DNA from: an uncultured Eubacterium sp.
Lineage (GTDB): Bacteria; Bacillota; Clostridia; Lachnospirales; Lachnospiraceae
Direction: 5' to 3'
DNA length: 64,000 nt
Assembly (NCBI GenBank): GCA_947178105.1
Contig: CAMWXD010000001.1
Coordinates: forward strand, 1-64,000
Shown here: positions 1 through 6,666 of the stretch, one piece after another
How positions within the stretch are numbered: the first letter of the stretch is position 1
Layout of the letters: the number at the start of each line of letters is the position of its first letter
Translations under genes and position numbers: made by a program
The notes under the pieces: model-generated
The model's input: only the letters and a program-made list of their open reading frames with translations
Told to the model about the DNA's origin: nothing
Database searches by the model: none

Positions 1-655
1 AATCTTCCGCCAAAAACAGGAGGCAGAGGTGGATCAGGTCAATCTGCCTGTCCAGGCTGCCCACCGCCTGCTCATACTGTTTTTTCTGCTTTGCGCTGTA
101 CCTGTGCGATTCTTCTTCCAGGCTGCTCTTCCCTTTTAAGGATACTTCGTACCTGGAATATTGCAGCGCTTTTGGTATATCATTCATGATAATCCATACT
201 GAATATACCGGCTTTAATTCGCCATAGTCCACATGCCCCAAATGGCTTAGCTGCCTGCTGAGCATCCTGCTGCAATAATAAATCCCTCGCTTCGGCACCG
301 GATATCCTGGATTTTTTTCTCTTTGCATCTCCAGGTCAAAGTACAAATCTACCACAAACACATCTTCCGTGCCCGGATACCTGCACCCTGCCACCACATC
401 ATAAAATGTCTTCGCTTCTTCTCCCTTGCCAACATCCTCTGCTGCTATATTCACAGCCACTTCCTCGTCTCCTTTTACTGACAGGATCAAGCTTTCGATC
501 TCCTGCAAAGGCAGCCCTTTATATTCTTCCACTACATTTTTTAAGATCGGCGCAAGAAACTTTTTATTTTGGAACAACTGTTTAAATTTTTGGTCGTACG
601 TATATGCAGATTCTTTTAATTCCTGGCTGCCTGGTTGTTTTGGCTGTTTTAACAT
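1..655 (-). CDS. Rpn-type PD-(D/E)XK nuclease / putative transposase, partial (3' end outside window)
   Basis: Translating the complement from the ATG at 655-653 gives about 218 open residues that run off the left edge. The protein begins MLKQPKQPGSQELKES and contains YTYDQKFKQLFQNKKFLAPI followed by a Y-D-V-V-A-G..D-V-F-V-V-D-L-Y-F-D-L-E core. This is the pattern of Rpn / 'PD-(D/E)XK nuclease family transposase' proteins, where the D...E segment belongs to the nuclease fold. These are recombination-promoting or orphan nucleases common in clostridia; the substrate is unknown. A GAGGG-type ribosome site precedes the ATG. Completeness cannot be judged because the C-terminus is missing. Confidence 0.75.
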   Translation of the reverse strand, partial: MLKQPKQPGSQELKESAYTYDQKFKQLFQNKKFLAPILKNVVEEYKGLPLQEIESLILSVKGDEEVAVNIAAEDVGKGEEAKTFYDVVAGCRYPGTEDVFVVDLYFDLEMQREKNPGYPVPKRGIYYCSRMLSRQLSHLGHVDYGELKPVYSVWIIMNDIPKALQYSRYEVSLKGKSSLEEESHRYSAKQKKQYEQAVGSLDRQIDLIHLCLLFLAED

Positions 656-735
656 TGACGCCCTCTTTCTTTTTCTTCTTTGCAACAGCATTGTTTCAAT
701 TACAGTTTCCTGATACTCAGTATACTACACAGCCA

Positions 736-1090
736 TTACAAAAGCAATCCGCTTTTTGCCCATAAATAACCAAAAATATCACCAAGAACCGTACTGACAC
801 GGTGCAACACCATAGCAAGCAATATCGCTTCCTGCAACGGATGATTTCTCGTCAAGTATGTGATGACCGCCTCCCGCACACCGATTCCGCCTGGTGCTCC
901 TGGCATGATAGATCCTGCTGCCCAAGACAGTATATATACAGTCAAAATCATACGCACCTGGCGGACAGTTCGTATCGTTTCGTTTAAGAGCAATACAAAC
1001 AGACACATCAAACCTGCCAGCAGCATAGCTGTTACTCCGTTTAATAAATGTCTCGTTTTTGTTTTCTTTCTAAAGCCCTCTGGTTTCTAA
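736..1090 (-). pseudogene. C-terminal remnant of a lysylphosphatidylglycerol-synthase-like flippase (UPF0104 type)
   Basis: The frame opens just after a TAG and has an internal ATG at 1026. It encodes about 117 residues, with a hydrophobic segment followed by the motif SIMPGAPGGIGVREAVI, which is diagnostic of the C-terminal half of the UPF0104 / LPG-synthase membrane family. Full-length members have about 300-340 residues and 6-8 membrane segments, whereas only the last two or three remain here. No good ribosome site precedes the ATG at 1026. I call it a truncated relic at the decaying end of the polysaccharide locus. Such proteins often sit in surface-glycan loci. A short functional product is possible but unlikely. 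Confidence 0.7.
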
Positions 1091-1124
1091 CAGTGCTGTT
1101 ACACAGAATTGGCTGAAAAAATAT

Positions 1125-2672
1125 CTACAAATATTCTTTAGCTAATCTGGCATTTTCTTTATAGCTTTTTAATGCTTCTTTGTCTTCCGTCTCTAACTCC
1201 ACAGCCCTCATAAAACATACATATGCATCTTTATATTCTTCCATAGAATAATAAGCACATCCTAAATCATTATGATAAGATGGATTGTTTTCATTATTTC
1301 TAACCAATATCTGATATAATTCTGCAGCATTTTCATATAATTCTAACTCATACTGTATATCTGCCAGTTTTTCGGCTATTTCCAGTTTTTGGTCACTATT
1401 GTATTCTTCCTGTCTTTTTAACAAATCTAAATAGTTTTTAAATTCATCACTATCTGGATATAATTCCCTGCCTTTTGAAAAAATTGTCTTAGCTCTATTA
1501 TAAAGCTCCACTATATAATTAGCTCGTCCCGCCTTTATAAGTAACTCCTTATCTTTTGGATCATATTCCAATTCCTGTTCGCTTTTCACCATTTTTTTTA
1601 TATTAATATAATACTTTGCTTCTGGCATAAGCTCAATTGATTTGTTAATATAATCTATCGCTTCCTCATATTCTTTCATTGAATATTTGGTATAACAAGC
1701 ATTATAATAGAAATTCGCATTTTTCGGATCTATCACTATTGCATTCTCAAACTGTTCATATGCTTCATCATACATTTTCAAATCATATAGGCACACACCA
1801 AATTTATTTATAGCATCCGGGTCGTCTGGATTCTCTATAACTTTCAAACGTGCTTTTTCCATATCGATCCATTGTAATACATTCAAATAATCATTATTTT
1901 GTTCATATACTTTTTCAAATTCAACTAACGCTTCTTCATACTTACTTACTCCATCCAGTGCAATACCATAATTAAAAATAATCTTCAATTCTTTATTCGG
2001 ATCTTTTACTGATCCCTTCTCCAAAACCTGCAATGCTTTTTCAAAATACTCACAAGCTTCTTTATACCTTTCTTCTTTATTAAAGGTAAGTGCAATATTT
2101 TGAATATACTTAGCTGTATCTGGTTCAAGTTCCATTGCCGATATAAAATATCGTTTTGCTGTTTCATAATCAGCAAGCTGGAAGTAAATCACTCCTGCCA
2201 TATTTTGATAATTTGCATTATCTGCTTCTATCCGAACAGCTTCTTTTGCCTGTTCTGCAGAAGCATTAAAATCTTCTAATTCATAAAGTGTATTCGCATA
2301 TCCATTTCGATACCTAGCATTTTCAGGTTCCTCATCTAAAAGTTTTTTCCATATATATTGCGCTTCATCGAATTCTTCATTTTGACACATGTCAATTACA
2401 TCATCATACAAACGTTCTATCTCTTTTACCTTTTTTTCAGAAGTATGGTCTGAGGTCACAAAATTCATAAGAGGCGGTATGAATACTATGCTAAGTATCC
2501 CAAATATTATATTTACAATCAAGACAGACCTTTTGCTTGGACTTTCCTGTCGTTCTCTTACTTTAAAGTCATACACCGTTCTAACTGTCACAATAATACC
2601 TATAATTAACACAAATAGAACTTTGAATATAATTTCATGGCTGTTTACAAACAGTTGAATCTCTTTTAACAT
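1125..2672 (-). CDS. Membrane-anchored TPR-repeat protein
   Basis: 515 residues from the ATG that follows GGAGG with 7 bases spacing; an upstream in-frame ATG has no such site. Two N-terminal hydrophobic stretches (about residues 14-35 and 50-70) form a membrane hairpin, and the rest is soluble and helical. From about residue 80 onward it carries ten or more degenerate tetratricopeptide repeats, with recurring A..Y...G......Y..A...F..A....P patterns such as NKFGVCLYDLKMYDEAYEQF. TPR proteins in polysaccharide loci often act as scaffolds, but no enzymatic motif is present and the partner is unknown. It is the last intact gene of the locus. Its DNA is notably AT-rich compared with genes beyond 10 kb. 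Confidence 0.8.
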   Translation of the reverse strand: MLKEIQLFVNSHEIIFKVLFVLIIGIIVTVRTVYDFKVRERQESPSKRSVLIVNIIFGILSIVFIPPLMNFVTSDHTSEKKVKEIERLYDDVIDMCQNEEFDEAQYIWKKLLDEEPENARYRNGYANTLYELEDFNASAEQAKEAVRIEADNANYQNMAGVIYFQLADYETAKRYFISAMELEPDTAKYIQNIALTFNKEERYKEACEYFEKALQVLEKGSVKDPNKELKIIFNYGIALDGVSKYEEALVEFEKVYEQNNDYLNVLQWIDMEKARLKVIENPDDPDAINKFGVCLYDLKMYDEAYEQFENAIVIDPKNANFYYNACYTKYSMKEYEEAIDYINKSIELMPEAKYYINIKKMVKSEQELEYDPKDKELLIKAGRANYIVELYNRAKTIFSKGRELYPDSDEFKNYLDLLKRQEEYNSDQKLEIAEKLADIQYELELYENAAELYQILVRNNENNPSYHNDLGCAYYSMEEYKDAYVCFMRAVELETEDKEALKSYKENARLAKEYL

Positions 2673-2766
2673 TTTTATCCTCCGTTTTAAAATTCTATTT
2701 TCAGTAACTTTTTTCATTTTGAAAAAACAGGTATCGGAATCAGCATCGCGATTACACTTATTAAGG

Positions 2767-3477
2767 CTAATCTTTTCTTGATAGCTCCCATAACAAATAT
2801 TTTATAAAATTCCATCCACAAGATATTGCTTTAAAATGTGTTTCTCCTGCAATCCTCTTTTTTTCCCAAACCGGAAATTCCATACGTTTTATTTGAAATT
2901 TATAAGCCCGACAGCATGTTTCTATATCAAATGACATAGGAAAATTTGAAACAGCCATTTTGCGAAAAGCTAATAGTGTCATACCCCGAAACCCATGCAA
3001 CACATCCCATATCATATTCCCTTCTCTTTGATATAATATCTTCGCAGCCAGAGCAAGCAAAAGTACAAACCACTTCCTTGGTCTAAACATCCTATCATCT
3101 TCCTCATTATGCGCATTTTTCCCCATACGGCTCGCAACAACCAATTCGTATCCCTGTTCAAAATAAGATCTGAATTTATAAATATTTTTCACTGAAATCG
3201 TACCCTTAGGATGAAAAATAATAAATGCATCACATTTACACCGAAATGCTGCTTCTTTGCAAGCTGAATTATATCCTTTGTGCGATTGCCTATATACCTC
3301 AATTCCCTGTTTGGACAGATAATCGCAAGTTCCATCCGTACTTCCGCCGTCAATACAATAGATCTGGTCAAACTGATTTTTATCAATTAAAGGCACATCA
3401 TGTTTGCAGCCTTCGATTTCATTCCAGGTCAGCAGGCATAGCCCAACTGTAATCCTGTCCCTATCCTTCTGATTCAT
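2767..3477 (-). CDS. Family 2 glycosyltransferase (GT-A fold)
   Basis: 236 residues. The N-terminus has the GT2 start (VGLCLLTWNE), the nucleotide-binding IDGGSTDGT motif near residue 43, and a D-A-F-I-I-F-H-P segment in place of the usual acceptor-side DxD (DAD-like). Short size and one hydrophobic region at about 140-155 resemble polyprenyl-phosphate or dolichyl-phosphate-type sugar transferases. AAGGAG precedes the ATG. The start overlaps the stop of the HAD gene by 4 bases (ATGA), so the two are translationally coupled. It probably adds or primes a sugar in the surface glycan; the specific sugar cannot be read from the sequence. Confidence 0.8.
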   Translation of the reverse strand: MNQKDRDRITVGLCLLTWNEIEGCKHDVPLIDKNQFDQIYCIDGGSTDGTCDYLSKQGIEVYRQSHKGYNSACKEAAFRCKCDAFIIFHPKGTISVKNIYKFRSYFEQGYELVVASRMGKNAHNEEDDRMFRPRKWFVLLLALAAKILYQREGNMIWDVLHGFRGMTLLAFRKMAVSNFPMSFDIETCCRAYKFQIKRMEFPVWEKKRIAGETHFKAISCGWNFIKYLLWELSRKD

Positions 3478-3851
3478 ATATTATGGTTCTCCTTCACTTC
3501 TACCAATACCCCAGCATCTCTGACAACATTAAATGCAACTGCCGTTCTAAGCCCTCCTGGTTTTTCATCATTTACGACGATTCTTTCACCAAGCGGCGCC
3601 CCAAAAATAATAACATCATACCGTATCCCATTTTCCTCCAAAAAAGAAACTGTCTGTTCCCTATACATTTCCTCTCTGGATGTAACAAATATAATTAAAT
3701 CTTTGTTAGGAATCTGCGCCATAAAATCCAACGCACCATCTAGCAAAGTATCCCGACTGTCTATTTTATAACCATTATGTTTTACAATTGTACCATCTAG
3801 ATCCAGAAACCATGTATGTGCCAAAGCTGACAGTTCAAGTATTTGAGGCAT
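3474..3851 (-). CDS. HAD-superfamily phosphatase, small (capsule-type)
   Basis: 125 residues starting at an ATG 7 bases after AAAGGAG. The start lies inside the 3' end of the upstream fusion gene (17-base overlap), indicating coupling. HAD motif I is clear (FLDLDGT, about residue 15), followed by motif II in IIFVTSREE and a late VVNDEKPGG motif corresponding to the acidic loop. It lacks a cap domain. Position immediately after the nucleotidyltransferase-kinase-SIS fusion suggests it removes a phosphate from the same sugar intermediate, as GmhB-type and KdsC-type HADs do in activated-sugar pathways. That pathway role is inference. Confidence 0.75.
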   Translation of the reverse strand: MPQILELSALAHTWFLDLDGTIVKHNGYKIDSRDTLLDGALDFMAQIPNKDLIIFVTSREEMYREQTVSFLEENGIRYDVIIFGAPLGERIVVNDEKPGGLRTAVAFNVVRDAGVLVEVKENHNI

Positions 3852-5982
3852 TGCCAAGCTCCTTTCCTATTGCCCCTCCCGGATGGTTTGGTGCAAAATC
3901 TTTTTTTAAATCCAGATGCATTCTTTCAGCCAGAGTCATTGCCAATCCCTGAAGTATGATCAGATATAATGTAGTTGAATTATTGGGTACAATATTCCAT
4001 AAGTCACCTTCATGCTTCATAGAAACTACCAAGTTATTATGTTGTCCAACAATATCTGCCAAACGATTGTTTTTTGAAAACGTGATGCATTTTAATGACG
4101 TATTCCTTTTCTTGATGATTTCAGCTAGGTATACAGACTCATCTGTATTGCCACTCTTGCTTAAAATAATCACGAGATCTCCTTTTTTTATCATTCCAAT
4201 ATCTCCATGAACGGCTGTATTTGTATGCATAAAGCGCACATCCAATCCCAGACTTGTCATCGTACCTGCAAATTTCTCACATACCGGAACATTCTTTCCG
4301 AGCCCTGTTACAACAACTTTATAACCATTTTTCAAAGTCTTTTCAGCATCTATGATCAATCTTTCAAACAGATTCATATCCAATCGGTACAGCGCATCTG
4401 ATATAATATGAATAGTTTCATCAAAATATCTGTCACCTGTCCCCTTATCTGACATAAGCAAAGCTTCTTCCAGATACAAAATCCCTTGATAAAATGCCCC
4501 ACATATAGAATCATAATCTTCCCACGTATAAGTTGTCAAACTTAGCCAGATTACTGCCAGTAATAATTTCATCTGTTTTCTGGATACGTTCTCTTTCAGA
4601 AGTCTGAAAAATTCATCCTCCATGTCTTCCCAATGATTGGATTCTATCTGGAGATATACCTCTTCTTCCGCTATATCCAGCGTAAATTTTTTTAGATTAA
4701 ATTGATCATAATTGCTTATCACAGAATAATACAGTTTTGCCCAATCATATGCTTCGTCACCGTATAATTTTGTATTTCCAAAATATCCACGAGGATCAAA
4801 TAAAACCGGATTCTGGTCATCTTTCAGCATCATATTGCTGAATGTACAATCTCCATGTATCATAACAAACCTGTCTGGCATGTATTTTTTAATTTCTTTT
4901 TTCACTTCTTCCCAGTAATAAAAAATATTTCGGCAGGTCTTTCCGTTAACTTTGATCGTTCTACAATCTGCAAATGGAATTAAATTTCTTACCTTTTCCA
5001 AACGGGATATTGTCTTTCCTATGTATGCTTCATAAAAACTATCCCATTCTGCCGGGGATGTTCCAAGCCCATGAATTTCATTCAGGCTGTAAACAATTCG
5101 TTTTAATATTTCTGCCTTCTGATCATAAGGAATATCTGTATATTCATATAAATTTTTTCCGTCTACAAACTCCATTGTTAATGGTTCATAACGATAAATC
5201 TTTGGTATGGCTAACATATGAAACTCATTCGTAGAAAGAGACTGTATCTTACGATACCATGCTTCTTCCTGACAAGCCAATTCCCTGCCCTGATCATCTA
5301 CCGGATATTTTATCAGCATATTCTCCTTTCTAACAATTCTGTTAAACGGACGACAGCGCATTTTAGGACGTTTTTCCCATTCACTATACAATCCGTATTC
5401 ATGCGTATGCTGAAGGGATTGTTCTTGAAATCGCATCTTTTTTTCCTTCAACCAGCGCACAAATTCTCCATTATCAGGAACATCTTCTAATATGTCTTTT
5501 TCCGTAAAAATAAAATATCCTGCAACCCCCTCCCCTTTTTTTTCACTACTCACTTCTTCTACAAGCTTTCCATCTTTATAACTCCACCTGCACGGAAAGT
5601 CTTTAGCAATTCCAATATAATTACCTTTTTCTTTTGGAAACTGATAATCGTCTGCTAAGATCAAATCGCACCAGATCAATACAAATTCTTTATCTGGGGG
5701 TATATATTTGAGTGCCTTTTTTATCCCTGCACAGGTACCTATACTTCCAGATGCAGATATCAGTTGATATTCTACATCCGCAAACGTTTCCAAATATTTT
5801 TCCAGCACCTTATATTTATAGTCTCCAATTATAATGAATTTTTTATCTACATATTTTCTGAACAAATGAAATATCATTGGTAAATTATCTACTGGAACCA
5901 GAGCTTTCGGCTTGTTTCTAGTTAAAGACTGCATCCGGGAACCCTTTCCTCCTGCTTGCACAATTATATATTCTGGATTCAT
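3835..5982 (-). CDS. Three-domain fusion: sugar-1-P nucleotidyltransferase + APH/choline-kinase-like + SIS isomerase
   Basis: 715 residues with TGGAGG before the ATG. (1) Residues 1 to about 225: nucleotidyltransferase with IIVQAGGKGSRMQ and NKPKALVPV, the RmlA/GlmU-type NTP-binding loop. (2) About 235-520: aminoglycoside/choline-kinase-like phosphotransferase with MIHGDCTFSNMML (Brenner HxDxxxxN) and a downstream FDPRGYFG metal-binding aspartate. (3) About 535-715: SIS domain of the KpsF/GutQ type, with VVTGLGKN, HGDIGMI, LSKSGNTDE and NHPGGAIGK, but no CBS pair. Separately these are activation, phosphorylation and isomerisation activities; fused, they could convert a sugar phosphate to an NDP-sugar together with the next gene's HAD phosphatase. 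The exact sugar is unknown. The domain assignments are firm, the combined pathway is inferred. Confidence 0.85.
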   Translation of the reverse strand: MNPEYIIVQAGGKGSRMQSLTRNKPKALVPVDNLPMIFHLFRKYVDKKFIIIGDYKYKVLEKYLETFADVEYQLISASGSIGTCAGIKKALKYIPPDKEFVLIWCDLILADDYQFPKEKGNYIGIAKDFPCRWSYKDGKLVEEVSSEKKGEGVAGYFIFTEKDILEDVPDNGEFVRWLKEKKMRFQEQSLQHTHEYGLYSEWEKRPKMRCRPFNRIVRKENMLIKYPVDDQGRELACQEEAWYRKIQSLSTNEFHMLAIPKIYRYEPLTMEFVDGKNLYEYTDIPYDQKAEILKRIVYSLNEIHGLGTSPAEWDSFYEAYIGKTISRLEKVRNLIPFADCRTIKVNGKTCRNIFYYWEEVKKEIKKYMPDRFVMIHGDCTFSNMMLKDDQNPVLFDPRGYFGNTKLYGDEAYDWAKLYYSVISNYDQFNLKKFTLDIAEEEVYLQIESNHWEDMEDEFFRLLKENVSRKQMKLLLAVIWLSLTTYTWEDYDSICGAFYQGILYLEEALLMSDKGTGDRYFDETIHIISDALYRLDMNLFERLIIDAEKTLKNGYKVVVTGLGKNVPVCEKFAGTMTSLGLDVRFMHTNTAVHGDIGMIKKGDLVIILSKSGNTDESVYLAEIIKKRNTSLKCITFSKNNRLADIVGQHNNLVVSMKHEGDLWNIVPNNSTTLYLIILQGLAMTLAERMHLDLKKDFAPNHPGGAIGKELGNASNT

Positions 5983-6019
5983 TTTTCCTCCATACGTATC
6001 TTTTCTATGTTAATTTTCC

Positions 6020-6280
6020 TCAATCCTTGAATTTCTTTTCATTATACATTTTCATATGTCTGTATAACCGCAATGTCCTTTTCCCTGAGCCTATATCATC
6101 CAGCAACTCCTGCAGCTCATTTTCCAGATCCATACGCTGCTGGTGCAAAACAGCCAATCTTGCGGTGCAATCCTGCCGGAAAGTTTCATCCACATCATCC
6201 CGTTTACTTTGCTCAGTCATATGATAGATTTTAAGCTCATTAATACTCAGCTTATCAATCAGGCTGCCAACCGTTTCCAT
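6020..6280 (-). CDS. DUF4254 protein, C-terminal half (separate gene)
   Basis: 86 residues with its own GGAGG ribosome site 6 bases before the ATG. The sequence GSLIDKLSINELKIYHM, then LHQQRMDLENEL..LL.DI, then YRHMKMYNEKKF closely follows the second half of DUF4254 proteins as I know them from Bacteroidetes lipopolysaccharide loci, which normally have about 200 residues. The first half is encoded by the adjacent upstream gene 12 bases away in another frame. Predicted fully helical and cytoplasmic. Function is unknown; the family travels with glycosyltransferases. The separate ribosome site argues for a true split rather than a fresh frameshift. Confidence 0.75.
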   Translation of the reverse strand: METVGSLIDKLSINELKIYHMTEQSKRDDVDETFRQDCTARLAVLHQQRMDLENELQELLDDIGSGKRTLRLYRHMKMYNEKKFKD

Positions 6281-6292
6281 GATTATCCTCCA

Positions 6293-6628
6293 TTATTGAT
6301 TTAAATTATCCAATACAATTTCATCTACTTCTTCCATCAAATCATTTCTATGCTGATTCAAAGGATTGATATTTCTAATCGCTCTTAGAACAACCTCATC
6401 TTTCATGCTGCGTACTTTATCTTCCTCATGCCACATCTCTGTATTTGTAATCGTTAATTCCCTGATTACCTGTTCAATATTATCTCTGTGCTCATTCAAT
6501 GGCTTTATCCGGCGAATTTCATCTGTTACAATCACGTGTTCCGGTTTTCTGTTTTCATTTTCTATATGCCACTTTGCAATTTCTTCCTGAATCAGAGAAA
6601 TTACCCTATTTGCTGTAATTATTACCAT
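6293..6628 (-). CDS. DUF4254 protein, N-terminal half with internal duplication
   Basis: 111 residues containing two tandem copies of one helical unit: WHIENENRKPE...PLNEHRDNIEQVIREL at about 20-62 and MWHEEDKVRS...PLNQHRNDLMEEVDEI at about 65-105. Each copy matches the W-H-x-E-D...N-x-x-R-x-D-L segment of the N-terminal half of DUF4254. The C-terminal half is the following gene. The ATG follows GGAGGAGAG at good distance. The protein is helical and has no signal or membrane segment. No biochemical role is established for the family; the gene pair is probably expressed together and may form one complex. Confidence 0.7.
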   Translation of the reverse strand: MVIITANRVISLIQEEIAKWHIENENRKPEHVIVTDEIRRIKPLNEHRDNIEQVIRELTITNTEMWHEEDKVRSMKDEVVLRAIRNINPLNQHRNDLMEEVDEIVLDNLNQ

Positions 6629-6666
6629 ATACTCTCCTCCTGCAAATACTTTACTTTTTCTTTTTC

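Noticed and set aside
2690-2765. Signal-peptide-like stretch (LALISVIAMLIPIPVFSK) between the GT2 and TPR genes
   Set aside because: Only about 20 codons before a stop, no downstream domain; may be a relic but cannot be supported as a gene.
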